Of a DNA stretch of 64,000 nucleotides, positions 47,301 to 58,328 are shown one piece after another (within the stretch, counting starts at the first letter, position 1; every line of letters starts with the position of its first letter). Source of the stretch: Astrocystis sublimbata (Eukaryota > Ascomycota > Sordariomycetes > Xylariales > Xylariaceae). A program made the position numbers and the translations under genes. The stretch lies in NCBI GenBank assembly GCA_022453515.1, contig JAJNNY010000004.1:930001-994000 (forward strand). The letters are read 5' to 3'. A model generated the notes under the pieces. That model saw only the letters and a program-made list of their open reading frames with translations. It did no database searches and had not been told where the DNA came from.

Positions 47301-49423
47301 CTCCCAGCTATTTATCATTCAGGGTAAGCCTCCTGCCCCACCGCAGCCCAGAACTTCCTCTTTGACTTTTATCGTCGTAGTTGCACGGGATCCTCAAAAG
47401 AGCTCTACATGTTCAGGGATCTAGGTCTTGTCGGGGTATGCGTGCCCAATGCGCGTGTCGTTGCCCTCGCGAAAAAGGTGGGTTATGCCTTGGCCCGAAA
47501 TGTGGCCTGTACTCCGGAACTGGAATTTCCTCGGCACCCGGACGCCTCACAACGCCTAATGTATCTTGAGCATATAAGCGGCGCATGGACATGGGCCAAC
47601 GGCGATGTATGAGATAACAGGTGCGCGCTGTTTGCGGCACCTTCGACATGTCTAGTATCAGAATTCAACGTTTTTTTCCCTCTCTTCCTCAGGTAGGTCA
47701 CCGCTGATTGGTCGTCAAGGGCCATCGATCGCCTCTTGTCTAGCCCATAATTGGTCACAGACAAGGAGAACTGCAGGTCGGGCATCTGGCCCGGATACTC
47801 ACTAGGTCAGCAAAATGGGCCAGTGTCAAATAATTGACGTGGCAGGGTACTTCAACCGAATGGGATGTATACCCCCTTCGTACGCAGGCAGGTAGCGCTG
47901 ACATCACGAGCCCGTGAATTCATATCGAGCCGGTCAATTCGACGCGCACATACACGCCTGCCAGTGGCAATCGAGTTACGTTTATCGTTCGCTGACGGGA
48001 AAATCCATTGGTGGTGTACCACTTGACATCTCGACCGCTACTTCATTGTAGCCTGTTTAGCCACATCTCTTCCGAGCTGGTTCCGATGGTGGGCATGGCC
48101 ATCAAATCGGCGTACCTGGTTGGTTTGCTGACAATCATGTCTTCTCAAGCCTCCGGAAGATTGCGAATAAGGTAGGTGATTTAGCTAAACAGACACCTTG
48201 TTTACACCGAAAAAAAAACGAATGATCAATAAGCAAAGGCATGAACTATGTCTAGATTGGTTTCACCCTGGCAAAAATGTCATTGGATCGGTGCAGTGGA
48301 GCTAGATGACTTGCATCCATTCAGTGTATGAGAGGAGTTGCATTGGAAAACCCAGCAGGTCGGGTTTAGTCGATAACGTGACTTGTAGGTAGTAAAGTAG
48401 TTTGCAGTAGGCTCACACCTGCGTCCTGACGGCGTCCTTAGTTCAAGAAAAAAAAGAGCCGATAACGAAGCCAAGTCTAGAAGTACAGTACTTCTCAATA
48501 TGAGCAGGTTTGACCCATTCTGCTAGACTCGAGGCCCATCAGACATAGAAAATGTTGTAAGGACACCCTCCATCCATACGTCGAAGTTGCTTCAGAAGCA
48601 TGTGGGTATCATACCAATGTTGGCGTAGTAGCCACGCACCTACATCTGAAGGTAATCTGGCGGAAACGATACACTTTTACTGGCACGCCAGGCTGAGTGG
48701 AGAGACGTCGTAAGTTGTCGAGCTAGAATGGACCATCCTCGCATAGAGCAATTGTAATGGCCGGGTCGTCCTAAGTAGAGCCGGGGTAAATGCGAGGTGG
48801 ATGTGGCAGATCAGCAACCGGAAACCCGGGTACCCAGCTGCTTAGTGCTGAGTACGTCTACCGTCCATGCGTATGTAAGGAGCTGCATTCCTCACGCTGC
48901 CGTTTATAGATTATGGCAATTCGTCCCGGCTGTGGCAGTCGATGGCGAAGTTTGGATAGATCGGTAGGTTGCGCATACTTCATGTAGTGTGATGCCCGAT
49001 CAAATTACCGGCCACCGCTGTTTTGTGCTTCAACGTATACGCCTCAATATTGTCGGGGTATGTATAACGTTTGGCCACGCTTGCGGCAAGGGCAAGTCGG
49101 GAAGATGCAATTGTAAGTAGCTAATTGCGAATGATTGCGCCGGTTTCTCACATCACGCCTGTCGTATAACTTGGTGTGAACTGGGTTGAGTGGAGTTCTT
49201 AAGTGTTCGATTCCGAGGATGTCGAAATCGGGCACAGTAGTGCATGTAATAAGTCAGTCAGGCATTATTTTGACCGTGCTCGTATTGGCCGCTGTGTCTA
49301 ATATCCCCGGGCCATCTATCCAGGATGCGTCCAAGGCATCCACCAGGTTGCTAACCGTGACCACCCGCCGAACCCATGACCTATGCCAGCGAAATTGATA
49401 GCGCTCTAAGTCTGTTGTGTTTT

Positions 49424-50626
49424 CTAGCCGAAAATCTTCAGAAAGCCCCAGATGCCCATACCGCTGAGCACAGGTATCGTCAGGTTGTCATCCCACCCGA
49501 ACAGATCAATTACCTCGCTACCAGCTGCTACTAGCCCTGACCATAAGCTCATAACACAGAGTGCCGCTGGCCCCGTAAGAGCGGCCGACTCGTCGAGTCC
49601 AATCGCATTTGCCAGTAATGAAGGCAATCGTAGCACGCCCTGGAACATGAAAGGATGTTGATCGTCTCCTGGGAAGGGACCGGTCCGGGGTGCCAGAAGG
49701 CCCCAAAACCAGCCGGCAGTCGCAACTCCCACAAAGAAGGCGGCGAGAGACCCTGCCAAGGACTTACCCCGTCGAATCCTTGGCGTGTATCGTCCATACA
49801 ATCGGCCAAATGTGCTAGCCGCTGTGTCGCACCAGCTCAGTAGCATGACAGCAACAACGGATACATCCTTGGGGAAGAACCGTAGAACTGTCCAGGCGCC
49901 GAGGAGGTACCAGATAACACCATTCCAGCCCGCGTATTCGGTCTCGCGCATCAAGGCGCCGAGCCACTTCACGTAGAGCCGGTTCAGCGAAGGGTACTGA
50001 TGGCGAAGAAAGTCGACGGTGGCAATAGGTACGAGAGCCGCCATGAGGTACGGCGTAACTGCCGAGGTCTGCGTGCCGGTAACATAGAGCCAATACACGA
50101 AGAAGCCTATGGAGACATGGAGCGCTTTCCTCGGCACCTCGTGCTTGTGAATTAGGGTTTGGAAATGGCGATGTATGGGGATCAGTCCAAGTGGACTAGG
50201 GCTACGGCTGAAGTCGCGCCAGCTCCAGCCGATGACCGAACCATTGACACGGGGTGGCGGGGCTAAAAGGCCGTCAGATGACTTGGCCACACCGTTCGCG
50301 GGGCTGTCGACGCCGTCTATCGAGTCCGGACTTCGCTCGGTGTCTGTCTTGGCTCGGGCGACGTCTTTCGCTTTGCGCCGCTTGATAGGGCTGCGCGATC
50401 GCGTCCTGGCCCTCCGCAGTTCGGGGTCCGACTCCTCATCGCGCGCTTCATGTATAGGCAGCTGTGGCGTGAGACTTCCGGTTTGGCGGCGGCGGGCGGC
50501 TGATCGCGTAACAGGGCCGGAGTAGGCGGCACCGTCCTGAAGGTATTCGGAGGCGTCGGAAGGAGTGGGGCTCGGTGAGATAACTCGAGGGGTCGCAGGC
50601 GCGCCGGCTCTGGCGCGAGAAGACAT
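49424..50626 (-). CDS. DGK1: CTP-dependent diacylglycerol kinase (DGK1-like)
   Basis: Intronless, 400 residues from ATG 50626 (MSSRARAGAPATPRV). The open frame continues upstream without an ATG. DGK1 phosphorylates diacylglycerol with CTP to make phosphatidate at the ER/nuclear envelope. Residues 1-150 are Ser/Arg-rich and probably disordered. A CTP-transferase membrane domain follows: HEVPRKALHVSIGFFVYWLY, several hydrophobic segments (TPYLMAALVPIATVDFL, VVAVMLLSWCDTAASTFGRL), the basic loop RIRRGKSLAGSLAAFFVGVA, and a C-terminal DNLTIPVLSGMGIWGFLKIF. The CDTAAS and GKSLAGS motifs are characteristic of the dolichol-kinase/CTP-transferase group; DGK1 is favoured over dolichol kinase because of size and number of membrane segments. 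Confidence 0.88.
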   Translation of the reverse strand: MSSRARAGAPATPRVISPSPTPSDASEYLQDGAAYSGPVTRSAARRRQTGSLTPQLPIHEARDEESDPELRRARTRSRSPIKRRKAKDVARAKTDTERSPDSIDGVDSPANGVAKSSDGLLAPPPRVNGSVIGWSWRDFSRSPSPLGLIPIHRHFQTLIHKHEVPRKALHVSIGFFVYWLYVTGTQTSAVTPYLMAALVPIATVDFLRHQYPSLNRLYVKWLGALMRETEYAGWNGVIWYLLGAWTVLRFFPKDVSVVAVMLLSWCDTAASTFGRLYGRYTPRIRRGKSLAGSLAAFFVGVATAGWFWGLLAPRTGPFPGDDQHPFMFQGVLRLPSLLANAIGLDESAALTGPAALCVMSLWSGLVAAGSEVIDLFGWDDNLTIPVLSGMGIWGFLKIFG

Positions 50627-51806
50627 GGAGAAGGGGTAGGGTGGGAGAATGGGGGAAGGAATAATGCCAGTGAGGATATGTCGTAAGTCGTGAAATCGTA
50701 AAGGCCAGTAGGCAGGGCAACAGATGGATGGAGAGGCGGATGGAAGCGATGGAGGCGCGCGTTGGCTGTCGAGGTCAGAGTCCCCCCTCGACGGAGGCGT
50801 GGCGGCGGAGAAAGAGTTGACGAGGAGGGCTGTGAAGGAGGCTATTGAATCCAGGGTGAAGGAGGGCAGTGATGCAGCAGAGAGAGGCTCCGCCGCATGG
50901 TGCTGCTGCTCAGCCTGCTGTCGGTGCCGTGTTCGGTGTCCTGGCAAGCCCGGATATGCGCGGGCGCTGGATGAGGTAAGACTATGGCCGAATGTGCAAG
51001 CATGGCATGTGCCCGCACCCGAAGACCACCCTGCGACGACAACCCTGTCTCGTGCCTGTTGCTGCGACGGACGGATGACAAGGCCAATACCGTACGTGTG
51101 CCGTGTGATGGATTGGATCCCGACTAGTGATTAGATACTAAGTAGTGATTAAGTGGTAGGTATCAGGGAGGAGAGGATAAGTGTGAGGTCGCCGCGTGCC
51201 GCATGTCGCGCGATTGATTGATTGTTGCTGCGTAAGGTTGCGATTGCGATGAACAGGCAGAATTTCTCGCCCACACAACAACTTACAAGGCATGGCCCAT
51301 GGGGAATGGGCAATCGTGCAATCAGCGACGGATGGATGACATATGATCGACCCGATGCCCCTCTTGGCGTTCTCGATACGGTTAGCGAGGGATATTAGGC
51401 GTGCCGCTATTAGTGGGCTGCTGACAAGGATTTTGGCATTGCATCTCGCCCTGGTGCTTCAGCTCATGTGAGACTTTATCACAATTAAAAGGTGCAGTTA
51501 ACATCCCCCAATAGCAGCAGAATCTCAACTCCGTGTTCTTCTGACTGGCTCTCTCTTTTTGGATTCCATGCGCTCAACTTTCTAACAAGAAGAGTTTTTA
51601 ACTACCTAGGCATGGTAGTACGTATTATTCCCGCAAAGCTTCCCAATCTGCGATGGCAGCTCTGACCATGTCTCCTCCAAAATCTACAAGCTCGCTGCGA
51701 AAGACCCACAGGTGTAGTGACAGGTAGGTACGCAGGCGACAAGCACTCACGTGAGCATGTAGAGTGTATTTATTCCGATTGCAAAGAGAACTAAACTGCC
51801 AGCCCT
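50627..51806. other. Intergenic region
   Basis: Promoter of the DGK1-like gene and 3' flank of DBP6. GC-rich open frames next to the DGK1 start are its upstream in-frame extension and shadows. No gene seen. Confidence 0.5.
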
Positions 51807-54431
51807 TCAACCTTTGTGACGCGCTTGTCCAGCTTCCTGGCCAAGCTTCGCGAGGGCTACTTCATATGCAGCCGTCTTGCCACCGAAGGCATCCTCCTTC
51901 TCTTCTGTGATCCTTACACGCTCTACCTGTTTGCTGCGTTGTATGACCTTCCCACTCGCCACTTCGTTCCAGAACCATCGGGCTTCGGGGTTCGTGAATA
52001 GAGTCCAAGCTTTGCCTGTATTCCCGGCTCGGGCTGTTCGTCCCACTCGGTGTACATATGAGGCTATGCTTGATGGCATGTCATAGTTGACTACATGGTC
52101 AAGCGAAGGCAAGTCAATACCTCGAGCTACCAGGTCAGACGCCACGATGACCCGAATCTTCTTAGTACTGAATGAACGCAACGTATCGCGACGTGTGACG
52201 TACGGCATGGTTGAGGTCAGTGTGCCGATGGAGGGTTCTAAGCTCGGGGCTAGCAGCGCCAGTAATCGTGATAGACGCAGTGCTGTTTCGTTGGATTTGG
52301 TGAAAATCAATATGGAAGGCATATCCTGCGATTTTGAAGAAGATTGCGAAGGACCCGAAGGCTTCTTCGAGACAACAGGAGCCGCGTCGGAGTCCGAACT
52401 GGAGTCGGTTTCTGTATCCGACCCAGATGAAGAAGTGTCGTCGTCATCTGATTCGACTATGCCGGTGTCATTTGGTGTGTTTAGAATGAAGGCACTCTGA
52501 AGCAAGTCGAGAAGGAACAGCGGCTTCAGGTTGGGGTCGCTGACTTTGATAGCGGCCTCCGCAAGCAGACCAGGTAGCGCATGCTCTGATTGACTACTGG
52601 CATCCCCGGGCTCGTCTTGCAATTTGGACCCTTCGAGCACCACAAGCTTCGGCCGACGAAGCCTGAGTCCTTCTAATTGGTCAAGATCCCGAGTCATTGT
52701 GGCGCTGAGGATGACCTTGCGCACCCCTGACAAGTTTGATTGTTTGTGGCTGCGGGCGCTTATGTGCTGTTGCGCTTGGAGTCGAGGGATCACAACATCT
52801 AACCACTGTTGAAAGTTCTGGCCCAATAGCTTGTCGGCTTCGTCGACAATCAACCACCGGACATGGTCCAACGAGAAACCTGGCGTAAACTTGATGTGTT
52901 CAACCAATCTTCCCGGTGTGCAGATGAGAATATCCGCTTTGGATTTGTACGCAATAACGTGATCGGGCAACGTCGGCAACCTGTCTTCTCTCTTACGAAT
53001 GGCATCTCTTTCCTCGTCTTCCGTGTTGAAGCCGGGGTCTTCATCGCTGTCGCTTTCGTGACCCCGTCCATTCAAACGAGATAAGCGCTTCATCCTTTTC
53101 TGATATAGTTTGGGGCTGTAGATCTCTTCTCTTCCAATTAACAGGCTCTGCTCATGTTCAAACGACTGGCTGCCCATGGCCATGGCAATTCTGGCGCGCC
53201 TTTTCGCTCCATCAAGAGCCAAAATACCGGCACATTCCTCACAAACTTGTTGCACCTGTTTTACTAACTCGCGGGTGGGTACTACTATCACCGCACGTAA
53301 CCTAGTAATGTGTCGATTGCTTTGACTGATGTCCCGGATCACGGGTAGCGTATAGGCAAGTGTCTTTCCCGAACCAGTTGCAGCAGAAACTAGCACATCG
53401 CCCTGCGTCGTCTTGCAGTGGTTAGGTAGAAGAAGTGGTATGACGCCTGTTTGGATTGCAAATGCTTGCTTATAGCCTTTTGACGCCAAGCGTTCTGTAA
53501 CTTCAGCGCTGATGCCCAGATCTGGGCTAGATCCGAGCTCGGTGAAAGGCACGGAAGCGTCTTGGGAGATCCGAATTGGTAATGCCAACCAAGAGGGCAA
53601 GGTCTCGTACAAAGGCGCACTCGTGTCCAATACGACCGGCTTTGGTTGGGGAATCGGCTCAAGTCCATGTAACTCGATCTCAGGTGTCTTCTGCTGGGGG
53701 GTAGCGCCGTCCACTGTTGCTGCGATATCATTCATGGCAACGTCTTCAGTTCCGACATCCGGGGCCATCTGCATGGACTTTGCCTTCTTTTCGAGTATGG
53801 CTTTATGGCGGATGGGAATGTCGTCCTCTGCCCCAGCCGAGAGCTCGTGATCCTCTCTTGTTCCTGTGTTCTTCTTCTTTTCTTTACGCTTGGGGGCCCT
53901 CTCCGGAGGTGGGGATGCAATTGGTTGAGGGGATCCTCCATTCAAGGACGTTGGGCCGGCCACCGTTTGTAGCATACTGGTATCTTCTAGGCCATTGGGC
54001 GCATCTGCTTGGGTTTCGGTTGGCACATCCGAGTGGTCGACAATCACGCTCGTGGCGGAGGTGGGATCCTCGACTTGGCCATCATCTTGCGTATTCTTGC
54101 GGTTCTTCTTCTTCTTGGACTTGGAGGTTTTCTTGCTATCCGGAGTTGCGGCCGGGGCGTCCTCCTGTCCCAGTTTGACCCTCTTCGCAGGTGGTTGCTC
54201 CCGACCAAACTCTTCATCCTCGCCGAACCGTACATGTTGCACAGGTGAAGGGTGAAGTGAAGGCGACTGATTTGATCTCGGGGGCGGTATATATCGAGCA
54301 TAGGTAGCTGGTTGAGGCTTTGGCGGGACATGAGGTTGATGATGAGGAGCTATCGAGCTCGAGTTCGGGGAATCCGGGGCATTTGGGAGAGCCTGGTTGC
54401 CCCTAGACGGGGGAACGTAGCGAGAGTACAT
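51807..54431 (-). CDS. DBP6: ATP-dependent RNA helicase DBP6
   Basis: Intronless, 874 residues from ATG 54431 (MYSRYVPPSRGNQ); the frame is open farther upstream but has no ATG there. DBP6 (DDX51 family) acts in early 60S subunit assembly in the nucleolus. The first 300 residues are disordered with Lys-rich patches (KKTSKSKKKKNRKN). The core has LPSWLALPIRISQD, an FAIQTGVIPLLLP Q-like motif, AATGSGKT (I), VVPTRELVKQ (Ia), CTPGRL, LIVDEADKLL (II), LSATM (III), SDLVARGIDLP (V) and HRVGRTARAG (VI). An acidic insert (SDDDDTSSSGSDTETDSSSD) lies between the RecA lobes, typical of the family. Divergent from GPI3 with a 664-bp shared promoter region. Confidence 0.94.
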   Translation of the reverse strand: MYSRYVPPSRGNQALPNAPDSPNSSSIAPHHQPHVPPKPQPATYARYIPPPRSNQSPSLHPSPVQHVRFGEDEEFGREQPPAKRVKLGQEDAPAATPDSKKTSKSKKKKNRKNTQDDGQVEDPTSATSVIVDHSDVPTETQADAPNGLEDTSMLQTVAGPTSLNGGSPQPIASPPPERAPKRKEKKKNTGTREDHELSAGAEDDIPIRHKAILEKKAKSMQMAPDVGTEDVAMNDIAATVDGATPQQKTPEIELHGLEPIPQPKPVVLDTSAPLYETLPSWLALPIRISQDASVPFTELGSSPDLGISAEVTERLASKGYKQAFAIQTGVIPLLLPNHCKTTQGDVLVSAATGSGKTLAYTLPVIRDISQSNRHITRLRAVIVVPTRELVKQVQQVCEECAGILALDGAKRRARIAMAMGSQSFEHEQSLLIGREEIYSPKLYQKRMKRLSRLNGRGHESDSDEDPGFNTEDEERDAIRKREDRLPTLPDHVIAYKSKADILICTPGRLVEHIKFTPGFSLDHVRWLIVDEADKLLGQNFQQWLDVVIPRLQAQQHISARSHKQSNLSGVRKVILSATMTRDLDQLEGLRLRRPKLVVLEGSKLQDEPGDASSQSEHALPGLLAEAAIKVSDPNLKPLFLLDLLQSAFILNTPNDTGIVESDDDDTSSSGSDTETDSSSDSDAAPVVSKKPSGPSQSSSKSQDMPSILIFTKSNETALRLSRLLALLAPSLEPSIGTLTSTMPYVTRRDTLRSFSTKKIRVIVASDLVARGIDLPSLDHVVNYDMPSSIASYVHRVGRTARAGNTGKAWTLFTNPEARWFWNEVASGKVIQRSKQVERVRITEEKEDAFGGKTAAYEVALAKLGQEAGQARHKG

Positions 54432-55095
54432 TCTCACGGGGCTTGAAAACGTTGGTCGATCCGCCAATTTCGTGTATGTAGTGATTAAGCACGGCGGCTC
54501 CCTCGCGATGGCATCGCTCACTCGGCATCGAATTCTGCCGTCGCGGGAAATTTTGACCGCTTTCACTATCGCCGACAATGTCTCAACTTATCTGGTGAGT
54601 TAAGCCTTATGTGGAAATAGCTTCAAATTTACCTCCCAGCTTCGATTGGCGGCGACAAAGCGTCTAACCATAAGAAGCAGTGCCCTGGTAGCTCCATTCC
54701 CCACCCATCCCGCCTACCTAAGGTACTTACGTACCTACCCGTGGACCTACTACCAAGTCGCAAGCTGTCTCATGCACCAGTCAATGTTGCGATATGCCCT
54801 GCTTCCTTCATGTCTATTTCGTATTATGCACATCGAACTGACCTAAACTTTATCATGGACGGCGACACCGAATTGTTGCTCACAAGTTTTAGAATCAACG
54901 ACTCACGACTTGGGCCTCCCGCCATCAGCCTCCCGTTGTCTTGTCCACCAGCCATGTTCGACTGCCACCATCTCCTACCAACAGACCACTCCATATCTGG
55001 CTCGTGAACGCAAACCGCAGTCGAAAACAGTGCCGCCTTGGTGCGCCGCTCGTTCCTGCTCGACATATTTATCTGCGCACTCGCCAGCCGTCACG
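54432..55095. other. Divergent promoter region DBP6/GPI3
   Basis: Shared upstream region of a minus-strand and a plus-strand housekeeping gene. Contains CCTACCTAAGGTACTTACGTACCTACC at about 54712-54738. No gene seen. Confidence 0.5.
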
Positions 55096-56601
55096 ATGCC
55101 GTGTCGGACGTACAATATCGCCATGGTGTGCGACTTCTTCTACCCTCAGCCCGGGGGAGTCGAAAGCCACATCTACCAGCTGGCCACGAAGCTGGTCGAC
55201 CGCGGACACAAGGTCATTGTCATTACCCACTCCTACGAGGATCGCAAGGGCATCCGGTACCTGACGAACGGCGTCAAGGTCTATCACGTCCCCTTCTTCG
55301 TCATCTACCGCTCCTCGACCTTCCCGACCGTCTTCTCCTTCTTTCCCCTCTTCCGCAACATCATCATTCGAGAGCGTATCGAGATCGTGCACGGCCATGC
55401 TACCATGAGCACCCTGTGTCAGGAGGCGATTCTACATGGTAGGACCATGGGTTTACGCACCGTTTTTACCGATCACTCTCTTGTTGGCTTTGCCGATACA
55501 GGCAGTATATTAACCAACAAGTTGCTCAAGTTTACCTTGAGTGACGTCGATCATGTAATTTGCGTCAGCAATACGTGGTGAGTGATTTTACAGAAGCCTC
55601 CACTTCACTTGACACTTTTCAGTGCTGAACCTGTTCGAAGCAAGGAGAACACTGTTCTCAGAGCGGCCCTTGATCCTCTGATGGTATCCGTCATTCCGAA
55701 CGCGCTGGTATCAGATGACTTCAAACCGTTGCCCCGCCCTGATCCGAGCAATCTGCCATATATGCAGCATCCTTTACCTGCCCATCCTCTCGGACCCAAT
55801 GATACGCTCACCATCGTCGTAGTCAGCCGTCTGTTCTATAATAAGGGGACGGACCTTCTCACTGCCGCGATCCCCCGTATCCTCGAGGTCCATCCTAATA
55901 CCCGCTTCATCATCGCTGGTTCGGGACCCAAGGCCATTGACCTGCAGCAAATGATCGAGCAAAACGTCCTGCAGGACAAGGTAGAGATGCTGGGACCTGT
56001 GCGCCATGAAAACGTGCGAGAAATCATGGTCAGAGGCCACATCTACCTACATCCTAGTCTCACGGAGGCTTTCGGTACCGTAATAGTCGAGGCTGCAAGC
56101 TGTGGCTTGTATGTGGTTTGCACAGCCGTTGGTGGTATACCCGAAGTGTTACCTTCACACATGACCGTCTTCGCGAAGCCCGAGGAGAATGACCTGGTAG
56201 CTGCCACGGGTAGGGCGATTGCAGCTCTTCGTGCGAATAAGGTCCGCACTGAGAAGTTCCACGAGCAAGTGAAGACCATGTATTCTTGGACAAATGTAGC
56301 CAAGCGGACAGAGCGCGTATACAGAGGTATCTCGGGCGATATCAGCGAAGATGAGTTTTACGGGGCAGACGTGGGCAATGTGTCCCATTGGAGTGCGACG
56401 AGAGGCCGCAATCTGGCTCTCATCGACCGCCTCAAGCGCTACTACGGATGTGGCGTGTGGGCTGGCAAGCTGTTTTGTCTTTGCGTGGTCATTGACTACT
56501 TGATATTCGTCTTCTGCGAGTGGTGGTGGCCCAAAAATCAAATCGACATAGCAAGAGACTGGCCACGGAAGCCGCCGGTTTTGAGTGACGATGAGGACTA
56601 G
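55096..56601 (+). CDS. GPI3: GPI-GlcNAc transferase catalytic subunit (GPI3/PIG-A)
   Basis: Catalytic subunit of the UDP-GlcNAc:phosphatidylinositol transferase that starts GPI-anchor synthesis at the ER. Exons 55096-55577 and, by best conservation, 55641-56601 (480 residues); use of the CAG at 55622 instead would add six residues (CAEPVRS in place of C). Family features: [18 protein letters not shown] (donor-side loop), [30 protein letters not shown], the second Rossmann lobe [14 protein letters not shown], and the GT4 E-x7-E motif in [17 protein letters not shown]-terminal membrane segment ([18 protein letters not shown]) and a short charged tail follow. Start [13 protein letters not shown] agrees with the family N-terminus. 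Looks intact. Confidence 0.95.
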
Positions 56602-58328
56602 CAAGCAGTGGCCACTAGCCAGCATCGTCAAATAATATTGGACGCCTAGCGAGCGTTATTAATTTCATCTTAAATAGACGACCAGCGGTATAACCTTTCG
56701 TGTTTCTGTTATGGGGGTTGAATACAATTGGCTAGAAGCGCCCATCGCCTGGTACCACTCAGGGATCAACTTCTAAAATGCCAGTTGTCTCAGTACCCAG
56801 GCATTTTCCAGGTAGTTCATTGCTGTGGAAGCGACTCGCGGCCGGCGTAGTAATGCTCTCGCCAACTCAAGATACAGTGAGTACCATTACTGGTGGGGGT
56901 AATGAAGCCTACGAAGTGTCGAATCATTGCGAGTGATGTCATTGGGCCTCAATCACTTATTGAATTCCAAAGCTTGACCTCAACATAGAAAGTAAGAACC
57001 TAAGACGCATGGTTCACCTGCTTCGCTACCAAGATCCGTGTTTCGCAGTTTCAAAACCGATGTCGTAGCACAAGGTCTTCTATCTTGACCTGAGGTCAGG
57101 TTTCTGGTCAAGTATATACCCATCTGCTCGCCCATCCATTTCGGTTGCCCGTGTTGCCTGATTAGGATGTCTCTATGGTCTTCCACCAATGATACCGTTA
57201 CGTCGACAGACAACAAATCATAATTCCTTTGCTAGGTTGCGAAGACATCATTTGGACTCGATCATCAAGTTAAAAGTGTCGTGTGCTCACATACGTCAGG
57301 CACGTAATGCTCCCTGCTCCTGGCGAAACTTGGTGTAGCCTGCAGCTCATGGGATGAGACGGAACTGGGGAGTCACTGGGAGTCATGGCAAGTCCAAGAT
57401 CGGAGAGGCAAACCCCTCCAGTTGGCTATTTGTCGCCATGCCCACAAAAGTCGCCAGCCATCACCATCACCGGTGGGGTCTCCAAGCGGTGTGCGTTGGC
57501 GACGATTCAATCTTGACAAAGACTTTACTATTTTCATCTACAAATGTGTGGCATGCATGCATCGTGCCCGTTAGTGCCAGATACGGCACATGGTCGACGA
57601 CGGGCTGCATGCGCGGCGGCCTATCAGGACGCTCACCGACAGAGCGATTTTACCATTTAGGCCCGTAAGGCCGGAGGTGAGAAAGCGGTCAGTCTCGAAA
57701 GCCCTGTTGAGAGCTGTCAGAAGAGAAATGATACCCACGCTAGAGGACCGACAGTGGGACTGGCAAGCCCATCTGGGCGAGATAAAAGCGTTCCATTAGG
57801 ATGTGCTGTGCCCTTTCGGGCCAATACTTCCTCGGAAAGGCGGGGCCGCGCCAGTAGCCGGCCACTAGCGACGCAGGAACTCGAGCGACCAAGTGGGCAG
57901 CTGGCGAGGTTGCACCAAAAGGGAAAATAAGGGGGCTAGGGAGGGTCGCGAGGGTCGCCTACAGTCGCCGCCGAGGGACAAGCTCGACAAGCGCGCTCCT
58001 CGTCCTGCTTGTCGAGCTCGTGGCCCCCGGAAAACCTGCCCAGGCTCGCCCAGGATCCCCTAGTCTAGCCACGTCCCTCTGAACTGAACTGGATCCGTTG
58101 CCGATTGGCTCTACTTTCCTATTCGATGCCACCGATAAATCCGGCAACATCATTTCAGTCTCATAGCTCAGGTACCTACCTGCTGTAGGATTCTCGAGGC
58201 GGTGGGGCTGTCTTAAATTTTGTCCCAAGTTGTTTCTTTTGTAATCTTCTGTCTCGCAATCAATCTTCTGGCTTTGTGGTCTTCGAGCTTTAGGATATCA
58301 GGGCATTGTCAAGAGGGGGTTTCACGGT
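56602..58328. other. Intergenic region
   Basis: 3' flank of GPI3 and promoter of the coiled-coil gene. Open frames near 57354-57800 have no supporting features. Nothing else seen. Confidence 0.5.

Larger units (their letters stand above)
43358..49423. other. Six-kilobase region without supported gene
   Basis: Largest gene-free stretch. The left part (43.4-45.1 kb) is dense in simple repeats. The centre (45.3-47.7 kb) is GC-richer and gives long open frames on both strands, which weakens any single call; the most protein-like is 46100-46576 minus. An ATG frame of 67 codons at 47409-47612 (MFRDLGLVGVCVPNARVV) is also possible but unrecognised. No tRNA, rRNA or transposase signature was found. 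Confidence 0.45.

Noticed and set aside
49186..49398. 70-codon plus-strand open frame downstream of DGK1
   Set aside because: Short, hydrophobic by chance, no family resemblance.
57354..57799. Overlapping plus-strand open frames of 104 and 69 codons
   Set aside because: Different frames with no shared splice solution and no motif.
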